From assembly GCA_903911165.1 (NCBI GenBank), contig CAIWCQ010000053.1, forward strand, positions 1 to 11,325: a stretch of DNA of 11,325 bases. The letters run 5' to 3'. Made by a program: the position numbers and the translations under genes. Of the stretch, positions 1 to 7,206 are shown in pieces (the first letter of the stretch is position 1; every line of letters starts with the position of its first letter). Source of the DNA: an uncultured Actinomycetes bacterium. Lineage in GTDB: Bacteria > Actinomycetota > Actinomycetes > Mycobacteriales > Mycobacteriaceae. Below the pieces are notes generated by a model, which saw only the letters and a list, made by a program, of their open reading frames with translations, did not search any database and had not been told where the DNA came from.

Positions 1-1848
1 AGCGACGAGGGCCGCAGCGTGATCCGGCACTCGGCAGCCCACGTGCTGGCCCAGGCCGTCCAGGAACTGTTCCCCGCCGCGAGGCTGGGGATCGGGCCGC
101 CGATCGCCGACGGCTTCTACTACGACTTCGACGTGCCGGAGGCTTTCACGCCTGAGGACCTCGAGGCGCTGGAGAAGCGGATGCGCCAGATCGTCAAGGA
201 TGGCCAGTTGTTCTCCCGGCGGGTCTACGAGTCCAAAGACGAAGCCCGCCGGGAACTGGTCAATGAGCCCTACAAACTCGAACTCGTCGACGACAAGTCC
301 GGCGACGCGGAAGTCATGGAAGTCGGCGGCGACGAGCTGACCGCCTACGACAACCTCAATCCGCGCACCCGCGAACGCATTTGGGGCGATCTGTGCCGCG
401 GCCCGCACGCCCCGACCACCAAATACATTCCGGCGTTCAAGCTCACCAGAAGCTCGGCGGCGTACTGGCGCGGTGACCAAAACAACGCGAGCCTGCAGCG
501 GATCTACGGAACCGCCTGGGAGTCCCAAGAGGCACTGGACCGCCACCTCAAACTGCTCGAGGAGGCACAGAAGCGCGATCATCGCCGCCTCGGCGTGGAA
601 CTGGACCTGTTCAGTTTTCCCGACGAATTGGGCTCAGGGCTACCGGTCTTCCATCCCAAGGGCGGGATCGTGCGCCGGGAGTTGGAGGACTATTCGCGGC
701 GAAAGCACATCGAGGCCGGCTACGAATTCGTCAACACCCCGCACATCACCAAAGAACAGCTCTACATCACCTCCGGCCACCTTGAGTGGTACGCCGAGGG
801 CATGTTCCCGCCCATGCACATCGATGCGGAGTACGCCGCGGACGGCACGTTGCGCAAGCCCGGTCAGGACTACTACCTCAAGCCGATGAACTGCCCGATG
901 CACCATCTGATCTACCGGTCGCGGGGACGCTCCTACCGCGAACTTCCGCTGCGGCTCTTCGAATTTGGGACGGTGTACCGCTACGAGAAGTCCGGCGTGA
1001 TCCACGGACTGACCCGGGTGCGGGGGATGACCCAGGACGACTCGCACATCTACTGCACCCGCGAGCAGATGCGTGATGAACTCACGTCACTGCTGCGCTT
1101 CGTGCTGGAACTTCTCAGTGATTACGGACTTGACGATTTTTATCTGGAGCTGTCCACCAAGAACCCGCAGAAATACGTCGGCTCCGACGACATGTGGGAA
1201 GAAGCTACCGAGACCCTGCGCGAAGTCGCCGAGTCCAGCGGCCTTGCCCTGGTGCCAGATCCGGGCGGTGCGGCCTTTTATGGACCCAAGATCTCAGTGC
1301 AGGTGCGCGACGCACTGGGGCGTAGTTGGCAGATGTCCACCATCCAGTTGGACTTCACCATGCCGGAGCGTTTCGAACTCAGCTACACCGCCGCCGATGG
1401 GACCCGTCAGAGCCCGGTGCTGATCCACCGCGCGTTGTTCGGGTCGATCGAGCGGTTCTTCGGGATCCTCACCGAGCATTACGCCGGCGCGTTTCCGGCC
1501 TGGCTTGCTCCGGTCCAGGTGGTTGGCATCCCGGTTGCTGACGAACATGTCAGCTACCTCAAGGACATCGCCGCCGAATTCGCAGCACTCGGGGTGCGCG
1601 TCGAGGTGGATGCCAGTGATGACCGGATGGCGAAAAAGATCGTCAACCACACCAACCAGAAGGTGCCGTTCATGCTCCTAGCTGGAGACCGCGATGTCGA
1701 GGCCGGTGCCGTGAGCTTCCGGTTCGCTGACCGCGGCCAAATCAACGGTGTGCCCCGAGCGCAGGCGATCGCGGCGATCACGGCGTGGATCGCCAACCGC
1801 GAGAACGCCGTCCCCACCGCCGAAACGATGCGGGTTAACGGTGGCTGA
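1..1848 (+). CDS. thrS: Threonyl-tRNA synthetase, 5' partial
   Basis: Charges tRNA-Thr with threonine in the cytoplasm (class II aminoacyl-tRNA synthetase). The reading frame is open from base 1, so the GTG at 19 is not the real start; roughly 70 residues, covering the N-terminal TGS domain, lie outside the window. Counting codons from base 1, the editing domain shows HSAAH (10-14) and CRGPH (132-136), the family's metal-site residues. The catalytic core has the three zinc ligands expected from E. coli ThrRS: Cys298 in MNCPMH, the His in DDSHIYC (codon at 1045) and the His in LIHRA (codon at 1426). Class II motif 2 ([15 protein letters not shown]) and motif 3 ([13 protein letters not shown]) are intact, and a C-terminal anticodon-binding domain follows. 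Its last 8 bases overlap the next gene, which suggests cotranscription and translational coupling. Confidence 0.97.
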   Translation, partial: SDEGRSVIRHSAAHVLAQAVQELFPAARLGIGPPIADGFYYDFDVPEAFTPEDLEALEKRMRQIVKDGQLFSRRVYESKDEARRELVNEPYKLELVDDKSGDAEVMEVGGDELTAYDNLNPRTRERIWGDLCRGPHAPTTKYIPAFKLTRSSAAYWRGDQNNASLQRIYGTAWESQEALDRHLKLLEEAQKRDHRRLGVELDLFSFPDELGSGLPVFHPKGGIVRRELEDYSRRKHIEAGYEFVNTPHITKEQLYITSGHLEWYAEGMFPPMHIDAEYAADGTLRKPGQDYYLKPMNCPMHHLIYRSRGRSYRELPLRLFEFGTVYRYEKSGVIHGLTRVRGMTQDDSHIYCTREQMRDELTSLLRFVLELLSDYGLDDFYLELSTKNPQKYVGSDDMWEEATETLREVAESSGLALVPDPGGAAFYGPKISVQVRDALGRSWQMSTIQLDFTMPERFELSYTAADGTRQSPVLIHRALFGSIERFFGILTEHYAGAFPAWLAPVQVVGIPVADEHVSYLKDIAAEFAALGVRVEVDASDDRMAKKIVNHTNQKVPFMLLAGDRDVEAGAVSFRFADRGQINGVPRAQAIAAITAWIANRENAVPTAETMRVNGG

Positions 1849-2386
1849 TCAGCTCATCGACCGGGGAGCCGGCGATCCCGACAGGCTGCAGCGGCTGTGG
1901 ACCCCGCATCGGATGAGCTACATCGTCGACGTCCCGGCCAACCGCGACTCCACGCAGCCCAGTCGACCGTTCACCGACATTCCCACCCTCTCCGACGAAG
2001 ACGGCTTGGTGATCGCACGTGGGGATCTCGTGTACGCCGTGCTCAATCTCTATCCGTATAACCCCGGACACCTCATGGTGGTGCCGTACCGGCGGGTGGC
2101 CGAACTGGAAGACCTCACCGACGCCGAAACTGCCGAACTGATGGCCTTTGTGCAGAAGGCGATTCGGGTGATGAAGGCCATCTCGCGGCCCGATGGCTTC
2201 AACGTCGGCCTCAACCTGGGCAAGTCGGCCGGTGGTTCGTTGGCCGAGCACCTGCATATGCACGTGGTTCCGCGGTGGTCCGGCGACGCCAATTTCATCA
2301 CCATCGTCGGCGAGACGAAGGTGGTCCCTCAACTCCTGCGCGATACCCGCGCACTCCTGGCCGACGAGTGGATACGCCTGCCGTGA
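1841..2386 (+). CDS. HIT-family hydrolase/phosphorylase, probable Ap4A phosphorylase
   Basis: A 181-residue histidine-triad protein. The HIT motif is H137-L-H139-M-H141-V-V, and the middle histidine is the expected nucleotidyl-accepting residue. The protein matches what I recall of M. tuberculosis Rv2613c, reported to be a diadenosine tetraphosphate (Ap4A) phosphorylase that splits Ap4A into ADP and ATP; the substrate here is inferred from that likeness. I chose GTG at 1841 because it gives a length near the roughly 195 residues of Rv2613c and a similar N-terminus ([13 protein letters not shown]). The longer open frame back to 1748 lies inside thrS and is unlikely to be translated. There is no clear Shine-Dalgarno, so translation probably depends on ribosomes finishing thrS. 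Aminoacyl-tRNA synthetases make Ap4A as a by-product, so the pairing with thrS is sensible. The stop overlaps the pgsA start (GTGA). Confidence 0.9.
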   Translation: MADQLIDRGAGDPDRLQRLWTPHRMSYIVDVPANRDSTQPSRPFTDIPTLSDEDGLVIARGDLVYAVLNLYPYNPGHLMVVPYRRVAELEDLTDAETAELMAFVQKAIRVMKAISRPDGFNVGLNLGKSAGGSLAEHLHMHVVPRWSGDANFITIVGETKVVPQLLRDTRALLADEWIRLP

Positions 2387-3060
2387 GCAACTTCTATCTC
2401 ATGACGAGGGCGGCCTACACCAAGCTCAGCGCCCCGTTGGCGCGCGTCGCACTGAAGGCCGGACTGACCCCCGACGCGGTCACCATCATCGGCACCGCGG
2501 GCACTGTGATTGCAGCGTTGACGCTGTTTCCGATCGGGAAGTTGTGGTGGGCGTTCCTGGCCATCTGGTTCTTTACGCTCGCCGACATGCTCGACGGCGC
2601 CATGGCGCGCGAACGCGGCGGCGGTACGCGATTCGGGGCGGTACTGGACGCCACCTGCGACCGGATCAGCGATGGTGCGGTCTTCTGCGGACTGTTGTGG
2701 TGGGCGGCGTTCGGTCTGCGCAGCTCCGCGCTGATGGTGGCGACGTTGATCTGCCTGGTCACCTCGCAGGTCATCTCTTACATCAAGGCCCGGGCCGAGG
2801 CCAGCGGACTGAATGGCGGTGGCGGGTTGATCGAACGCCCGGAACGCCTGATCATCGCCGTAGGTGGTGCGGGTCTGTCGGATCTGCCGTTCTTTCCGAT
2901 CCCGAACGCACTACCCGTGGCGATGTGGTTGCTCGCGGTCGCCAGTCTGGTCACCGTTGGCCAGCGACTGCACGCCGTTCGCACCTCGCCTGGCGCGGTG
3001 GACAGGATCGCAACCGGACCGCAGAGCGCCAGTGGTGAACCGGAGAATACCGAGCGGTGA
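2383..3060 (+). CDS. pgsA: Phosphatidylinositol phosphate synthase (CDP-alcohol phosphotransferase)
   Basis: A 225-residue polytopic membrane protein. The mycobacterial enzyme joins CDP-diacylglycerol and inositol 1-phosphate to give phosphatidylinositol phosphate, the precursor of PI, PIMs, lipomannan and lipoarabinomannan. The CDP-alcohol phosphotransferase signature is complete: D68xxD71G72xxA75R76, then eight residues to G85, then D89 and D93. These four Asp bind the metals and D93 is the expected catalytic base. Several hydrophobic segments are visible, for example around residues 30-66 and 100-130. I chose GTG at 2383 because it overlaps the upstream stop (GTGA) and gives the family length; the open frame back to 2275 lies inside the HIT gene. 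It corresponds to M. tuberculosis pgsA1 (Rv2612c), once annotated as a PI synthase. Its place before patA and pimA supports a PIM role. Confidence 0.95.
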   Translation: MSNFYLMTRAAYTKLSAPLARVALKAGLTPDAVTIIGTAGTVIAALTLFPIGKLWWAFLAIWFFTLADMLDGAMARERGGGTRFGAVLDATCDRISDGAVFCGLLWWAAFGLRSSALMVATLICLVTSQVISYIKARAEASGLNGGGGLIERPERLIIAVGGAGLSDLPFFPIPNALPVAMWLLAVASLVTVGQRLHAVRTSPGAVDRIATGPQSASGEPENTER

Positions 3061-3980
3061 TGCGTAAGTCGCCGCGTGAGGGTCTCACCGACTGGGCCTA
3101 CGCCACCGGCTGGCAGATGGTGCGGGGGATGCCGGAAACCATGGCGCGCAGTGTCTTCGCCGCGGCAAGCCGGTACGCGGCGCGGGGTGGGGGACCGGAG
3201 CAATTGCGCAAGAATCTGGCTCGGGTGATCGGCACGACACCTGGCGGTGTGCCCGATTCGCTGATGCGCGCGTCGCTGGCCTCTTACGCGCGGTACTGGC
3301 GGGAGGCGTTCCGGCTACCGACGATGAACCACAGTGAACTCGCCGAGCGACTCGACCGCGTCTTCATCGGCGCAGAGAAGTTCGCCGCCGCTCACCAGGG
3401 CGGTCGCGGAGCGGTGATTGCGCTTCCGCACAGCGGCAACTGGGATATGGCCGGGGTGTGGCTGGCACAGAACTACGGAACGTTCACCACCGTCGCCGAA
3501 CGGCTCAAGCCGGAGTCGCTCTATGACCGTTTCCTCGCCTATCGGGAAAGCCTGGGCTTCGAGGTTTTGCCGCTGACTGGTGGACAGCGCCCGCCGATGG
3601 AGGTGCTGGCCGAACGGCTGCGCGCCAACGGATTCGTCTGCCTGATGGCCGATCGCGATCTCACCCGATCGGGTGTGCCGGTGGACTTCTTCGGTGAACT
3701 GACCCGGCTTCCGGCCGGCCCGGCAAAACTGGCGATCGAGACCGGCGCGCCCTTGCATCCGGCGCACGTCTTCTACGACGGCGACGACTGTGTGGTTCAG
3801 ATCGACGACGCACTCGACACCAGTTCCGGCGACGTTGGTGTGATCACCCAGGCACTGGCCGACAGGTTCGCGGTGAATATCGCCGCGCACCCGCAGGATT
3901 GGCACATGTTGCAGCCGCAGTGGCTTGCTGATCTGAGTGCGCAGCGCCGGGCCCGCCTCGAAGTTGGCGGTGAGCACTGA
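3057..3980 (+). CDS. patA: Phosphatidylinositol mannoside acyltransferase PatA
   Basis: A 307-residue member of the LpxL/HtrB-type acyltransferase family. The mycobacterial enzyme transfers palmitate from acyl-CoA to the 6-position of the mannose added by PimA, at the inner face of the plasma membrane. The HX4D motif is H125-S-G-N-W-D130, matching His126/Asp131 of the structurally studied M. smegmatis PatA. The second active-site acid lies in LMADRD and is Asp199, where I recall Glu200 in M. smegmatis and Glu in M. tuberculosis Rv2611c. The start is GTG 3057 (overlap GTGA with pgsA, GGAG at 3042-3045) or ATG 3060, one codon later; I favour GTG for spacing. The stop and the pimA start share one base (TGATG), so acyltransferase and mannosyltransferase are probably made together. 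Confidence 0.94.
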   Translation: MMRKSPREGLTDWAYATGWQMVRGMPETMARSVFAAASRYAARGGGPEQLRKNLARVIGTTPGGVPDSLMRASLASYARYWREAFRLPTMNHSELAERLDRVFIGAEKFAAAHQGGRGAVIALPHSGNWDMAGVWLAQNYGTFTTVAERLKPESLYDRFLAYRESLGFEVLPLTGGQRPPMEVLAERLRANGFVCLMADRDLTRSGVPVDFFGELTRLPAGPAKLAIETGAPLHPAHVFYDGDDCVVQIDDALDTSSGDVGVITQALADRFAVNIAAHPQDWHMLQPQWLADLSAQRRARLEVGGEH

Positions 3981-5143
3981 TGCGCATCGGCATGGTGTGT
4001 CCGTACTCCTTCGACGTCCACGGCGGTGTGCAATCCCACGTCCTGCAACTTGCCGAGGTAATGCGCGAACGCGGCCATCACGTCAGCGTTCTCGCTCCGT
4101 CCTCACCGCACGTGAAGTTACCCGACTACGTCGTCTCGGGGGGAAGGGCCATGCCCATCCCGTACAACGGATCGGTGGCGCGACTGCGCTTCGGCCCAGC
4201 CACCCACCGCATGGTCAAGCGCTGGCTGTCGGCGGGCGATTTCGATGTTCTGCACCTGCACGAGCCCAATGCACCCAGCCTGTCGCTGCTGGCGCTGATG
4301 ATCGCGGACGGGCCGATCGTGGCGACCTTCCACACGTCAACGACGAAGTCGTTGGGGCTCAGCATGTTCCAAGGCGTACTGCGTCCCTGGAACGAGAAGA
4401 TCATGGGCCGCATCGCGGTATCCGACCTTGCGCGGCGCTGGCAGATCGAGGCACTGGGCTCCGATGCCGTGCAGATCCCCAACGGCGTCGACGTTGCGTC
4501 CCTGGCGGCCGCACCGCTGCTGGAGGGTTACCCCCGGGCCGGCAAGACCGTGTTGTTCCTCGGCCGCTTTGACGAACCCCGCAAAGGAATGGCGGTACTC
4601 CTTGCCGCACTTCCCGCCCTGGTCGAGAGCTTTCCCGATATCGAGATCCTGGTCGTCGGCCGTGGGGACTGCGACGAACTGCGCGACGAGGCCGGCGAAC
4701 TGGCCCGGCACCTGAAATTCCTCGGACAGGTTGACGACGCTGAGAAGGCGTCGGCACTTCGCAGCGCCGACGTCTACTGCGCGCCGCACACCGGCGGGGA
4801 GAGTTTCGGCATCGTCCTGGTGGAGGCGATGGCCGCCGGTACCCCGGTGGTGGCCAGCGACCTCGACGCCTTCCGCAGGGTGCTCGAAGGTGGGGCTGCG
4901 GGCCGACTGGTGCCCGTCGACGACCCCGCCGCACTCGCCGAGGCGCTGATCGCGATCCTGACCGACGACACCCTGCGGGCCGGATACATCCGGTCTGCGG
5001 CCGAGGCCGTGCGCCAGTACGACTGGGAGGTGGTCGCTGACGACATCATGATGGTCTACGAGACCGTTGCAGGTTCCGGAGCCACGGTTTCGGTGGGCGG
5101 CACTCCGGCGGGCGGGAGCGCAGCGACCCGGGAAGGTGCCTAG
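3980..5143 (+). CDS. pimA: Phosphatidylinositol alpha-mannosyltransferase PimA (GT4)
   Basis: A 387-residue GT-B fold glycosyltransferase. PimA moves mannose from GDP-mannose to the 2-position of the inositol of PI, the first committed step of PIM synthesis, on the cytoplasmic side of the membrane. Residue numbering matches the known M. smegmatis enzyme: His118 in FHTST, Arg196 and Lys202 in GRFDEPRKG (donor phosphate binding), and the EX7E motif Glu274/Glu282 in GESFGIVLVEAM. The N-terminal GGVQSH glycine loop is present. The last 25 or so residues are a Gly/Ala/Ser/Thr-rich tail that looks disordered and makes the protein slightly longer than I recall for M. tuberculosis PimA (378). Start ATG 3980 has GGTGAG 6-11 bases upstream and overlaps the patA stop by one base. 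Its stop directly abuts the next start. Confidence 0.97.
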   Translation: MRIGMVCPYSFDVHGGVQSHVLQLAEVMRERGHHVSVLAPSSPHVKLPDYVVSGGRAMPIPYNGSVARLRFGPATHRMVKRWLSAGDFDVLHLHEPNAPSLSLLALMIADGPIVATFHTSTTKSLGLSMFQGVLRPWNEKIMGRIAVSDLARRWQIEALGSDAVQIPNGVDVASLAAAPLLEGYPRAGKTVLFLGRFDEPRKGMAVLLAALPALVESFPDIEILVVGRGDCDELRDEAGELARHLKFLGQVDDAEKASALRSADVYCAPHTGGESFGIVLVEAMAAGTPVVASDLDAFRRVLEGGAAGRLVPVDDPAALAEALIAILTDDTLRAGYIRSAAEAVRQYDWEVVADDIMMVYETVAGSGATVSVGGTPAGGSAATREGA

Positions 5144-5650
5144 ATGGCGCCGACGCTGTATTGGTCGATCACCGCGGTACTGGTTGGCGTGCTGCTCGTC
5201 GTCGGGGTGTGGGCACTGCAGACCGCGAACCGACTGGACCGTCTGCATGTCCGCTATGACCTGTCCTGGCAGGCCTTGGACGCGGCACTGGCCCGGCGGG
5301 CGGTGGTGGCCCGCGCTGTCTCCGTGGATGCTTACGGCAACAGTGCCGACGGTAAACGTCTTTCGGCGTTGGCCGGTGCAGCCGAACGGGCGCCCCGCAT
5401 GCTCCGCGAGAACTGCGAGAACGAATTATCGACCGCACTCGAGGCTGTCGACCCAGCAGCGATCCCCGTGGCACTGGTAGCCGAACTCGCCGACGCGGAG
5501 ACGCGGGTACTGCTGGCGCGGCGCTTCCACAACGACGCCGTGCGCGACACACTGGCTTTGCGGGAGCGGCGCGCGGTGCGCTGGTTGAGGTTGGGCGGAA
5601 CCGCGGCGCTGCCGACCTATTTCGAAATCGCCGAGTCCGCTCAGCGATGA
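5144..5650 (+). CDS. Membrane-anchored LemA-like protein of unknown function
   Basis: A 168-residue protein with one hydrophobic helix near residues 6-27 followed by NRLDRL, so it is probably anchored by a single N-terminal segment. The rest is helical and rich in Ala, Arg, Glu and Leu. Two stretches recall LemA-family proteins: a helix after the membrane segment (LSWQALDAALARRA) and ARRFHNDAVRD at 125-135 followed by a Pro-containing end (ALPTYFEIAE). I infer LemA-like from these and cannot confirm it without a profile search. No enzymatic residues are recognised. ATG 5144 directly follows the pimA stop and has GGAAGG at 5131-5136, a well-placed ribosome binding site. Its stop overlaps the Nudix start (ATGA). 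As I recall, M. tuberculosis Rv2609c (351 residues) carries the equivalents of this protein and the next as one chain. Confidence 0.85.
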   Translation: MAPTLYWSITAVLVGVLLVVGVWALQTANRLDRLHVRYDLSWQALDAALARRAVVARAVSVDAYGNSADGKRLSALAGAAERAPRMLRENCENELSTALEAVDPAAIPVALVAELADAETRVLLARRFHNDAVRDTLALRERRAVRWLRLGGTAALPTYFEIAESAQR

Positions 5651-6159
5651 CGGCGGTGCGAGTGTCCGCGCGAGTGGTCCTGCTCGACGACGAGGGTGCC
5701 GTCCTGCTGCTGTGCGGGTCGGATCCAGCCGTCTCCGACGGCTCCGCGCCGAGGTGGTGGTTCACTGTGGGCGGCCGGGTCCGGCCGGGGGAGCAGCTTG
5801 CCGCGGCGGCAGCCCGCGAACTCGCCGAGGAGACCGGCCTGCAGGCGGACCCCGGGCAGCTGGTGGGCCCGGTCTGGCGCCGCGAAGCGATCATCGACTT
5901 CAACGGGATCGTCACCGTCAGCGAGGAGTTCTATTTCGTGCTCCGGACCCGACGCTTCGATCCGTCCGAGGTCGCCCGCACGCCGTTGGAACTTCGCTAC
6001 ATCCACGCCCACCGGTGGTGTGACGCCGCGGAGATTGACCGCCTCGACGCCCTCGGTCAGTGGGTATACCCGCGGCAACTCGGTGAACTCCTGGTCGCGG
6101 CGAACCTGATTGCCGATGGGTCCGACGATGTCGGGGTGCGGCTGCGCTCGATCCGCTGA
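5647..6159 (+). CDS. Nudix hydrolase, substrate unknown
   Basis: A 170-residue protein with a complete Nudix box GX5EX7REUXEEXGU at residues 43-65: Gly43, Glu49, then R57-E-L-A-E-E-T-G-L65. The catalytic, metal-binding glutamates are in place. Such enzymes cleave nucleoside diphosphates linked to another group; the sequence does not show which. The order (strand-rich N-terminus, Nudix helix, then WRREAIIDFNGI and SEEFYFVLR) resembles a single-domain MutT-like fold with no extra domain. The start ATG 5647 overlaps the upstream stop by four bases, so translation is probably coupled to the LemA-like gene; no separate Shine-Dalgarno is clear. Nucleotide-linked substrates in this cluster include CDP-diacylglycerol, GDP-mannose and Ap4A, but assigning any of them would be speculation. 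Confidence 0.93.
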   Translation: MTAVRVSARVVLLDDEGAVLLLCGSDPAVSDGSAPRWWFTVGGRVRPGEQLAAAAARELAEETGLQADPGQLVGPVWRREAIIDFNGIVTVSEEFYFVLRTRRFDPSEVARTPLELRYIHAHRWCDAAEIDRLDALGQWVYPRQLGELLVAANLIADGSDDVGVRLRSIR

Positions 6160-6169
6160 ACGGCCGGGA

Positions 6170-6197
6170 TTCGGACCCTCGAACGGCCCTCTAGACT
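6170..6197 (+). promoter_or_regulatory. Probable promoter of pdxS-tesB-pdxT
   Basis: TAGACT at 6192-6197 fits the mycobacterial -10 consensus TANNNT. TTCGGA at 6170-6175, 16 bases upstream, is a weak -35 (three of six matches to TTGACA). Transcription would start near 6204, giving a leader of about 45 bases. The -10 is convincing; the -35 is tentative. Confidence 0.6.
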
Positions 6198-6204
6198 CAG
6201 TGCT

Positions 6205-6231
6205 GTTGGAACAAACCCAGGGTTGTTCAAC
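6205..6231 (+). promoter_or_regulatory. Imperfect dyad in the pdxS leader, possible operator or 5' hairpin
   Basis: The left arm GTTGGAACAAACC and the right arm GGTTGTTCAAC are inverted complements apart from single extra bases (a G and an A in the left arm), around a three-base centre. The dyad begins about where transcription should start and ends just before the ribosome binding site. It could be an operator or could fold at the 5' end of the mRNA. No matching regulator gene is in the window. Confidence 0.5.
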
Positions 6232-6236
6232 GATCG

Positions 6237-6242
6237 AAGGAG
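6237..6242 (+). promoter_or_regulatory. Ribosome binding site of pdxS
   Basis: AAGGAG, six bases before ATG 6249, is the strongest Shine-Dalgarno noticed in the window. It fixes the pdxS start and suggests high expression. Confidence 0.85.
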
Positions 6243-6248
6243 CCCAAC

Positions 6249-7163
6249 ATGGACACCGCAGCCAACGGGTCGGCCCAGCACTCCCAGACCGGGACTGCGC
6301 GGGTCAAGCGCGGCATGGCCGAAATGCTCAAGGGCGGCGTGATCATGGACGTGGTCACCCCTGAGCAGGCGCGCATCGCTGAGGCTGCCGGTGCGGTGGC
6401 GGTGATGGCACTGGAACGAGTGCCGGCCGATATCCGCGCCCAGGGCGGAGTCGCGCGGATGAGTGACCCGGATCTGATCGAGGGCATCATCGCCACGGTC
6501 AGCATTCCGGTGATGGCCAAAGCCAGGATCGGCCATTTCGTGGAGGCGCAGATCCTGGCCAGCCTCGGGGTGGACTACGTCGACGAATCCGAGGTGCTGA
6601 CGCCGGCGGACTACGCCAATCACATCGACAAGTGGCGCTTCACCGTGCCCTTCGTGTGCGGCGCGACCAATCTCGGCGAGGCTCTGCGACGGATCACCGA
6701 GGGCGCGGCGATGATCCGCTCCAAAGGCGAGGCCGGTACCGGGGACGTGTCGAACGCGACGCTGCACATCCGCACTATCAGCGGCGAGATCCGCCGGTTG
6801 TCGTCGATGGCCGAAGACGAACTATTCGTGGCCGCCAAGGAATTACAGGCGCCCTACGAACTTGTCGCCGAGGTGGCCCGGGCCGGCAAGCTCCCCGTGA
6901 CGATGTTCACCGCGGGCGGCATTGCGACTCCGGCGGACGCGGCGATGATGATGCAACTCGGTGCCGACGGAGTGTTCGTCGGCTCCGGGGTCTTCAAGTC
7001 CGGCGACCCCGCGGCGCGGGCGGCAGCCATCGTCAAAGCCACCACGTTCTACGACGATCCGGACGTGTTGGCCAAGGTGTCCCGCGGGCTGGGCGAGGCC
7101 ATGGTCGGCATCAACGTCGACGACATTCCGGCGCCGCATCGGCTCGCCCAGCGCGGCTGGTAG
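6249..7163 (+). CDS. pdxS: Pyridoxal 5'-phosphate synthase subunit PdxS
   Basis: The 304-residue synthase subunit of the DXP-independent PLP pathway. It condenses ribose 5-phosphate, glyceraldehyde 3-phosphate and ammonia (delivered by PdxT) into PLP. A (beta/alpha)8 barrel is expected; the family forms dodecamers carrying twelve PdxT subunits. The two key lysines are visible: Lys91 in MAKARIG and Lys159 in SKGEAGTG, equivalent to Lys81 and Lys149 of B. subtilis PdxS. The phosphate-binding GGIATPADA and GSGVF stretches and the typical QRGW ending are intact. The N-terminus has about ten more polar residues than the B. subtilis protein, as in M. tuberculosis Rv2606c. ATG 6249 is fixed by AAGGAG. 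It leads a three-gene unit with tesB and pdxT. Confidence 0.98.
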   Translation: MDTAANGSAQHSQTGTARVKRGMAEMLKGGVIMDVVTPEQARIAEAAGAVAVMALERVPADIRAQGGVARMSDPDLIEGIIATVSIPVMAKARIGHFVEAQILASLGVDYVDESEVLTPADYANHIDKWRFTVPFVCGATNLGEALRRITEGAAMIRSKGEAGTGDVSNATLHIRTISGEIRRLSSMAEDELFVAAKELQAPYELVAEVARAGKLPVTMFTAGGIATPADAAMMMQLGADGVFVGSGVFKSGDPAARAAAIVKATTFYDDPDVLAKVSRGLGEAMVGINVDDIPAPHRLAQRGW

Positions 7164-7206
7164 CCGCCGGATGAGCCGCTTGCGCGAAGACCAAAAGTAG
7201 AAGCCG

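Noticed and set aside
19..21. GTG at 19 as the thrS start
   Set aside because: The frame is open from base 1, the codons before GTG already match ThrRS, and the TGS domain would be lost, so the gene is cut by the window edge.
1748..1840. N-terminal extension of the HIT protein to the ATG-type start at 1748
   Set aside because: It lies wholly inside thrS, is Arg/Ser-rich in an out-of-frame way, and has no counterpart in the recalled Rv2613c.
3315..3977. Long minus-strand open frames antisense to patA and other genes (also within 4337-5248 and 9173-10096)
   Set aside because: They are shadows of GC-rich coding on the + strand, with no recognisable domains and no ribosome binding sites.
6166..6185. 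A stretch resembling the T-arm of a tRNA on the minus strand (GGGATTCGGACCC)
   Set aside because: No acceptor stem, anticodon arm or D arm can be built around it, and it overlaps the pdxS promoter.
6162..6188. GGCCG and CGGCC arms after the Nudix gene as a terminator
   Set aside because: The stem is short with an uneven interior loop and no T tract follows; it also overlaps the proposed -35 of pdxS.
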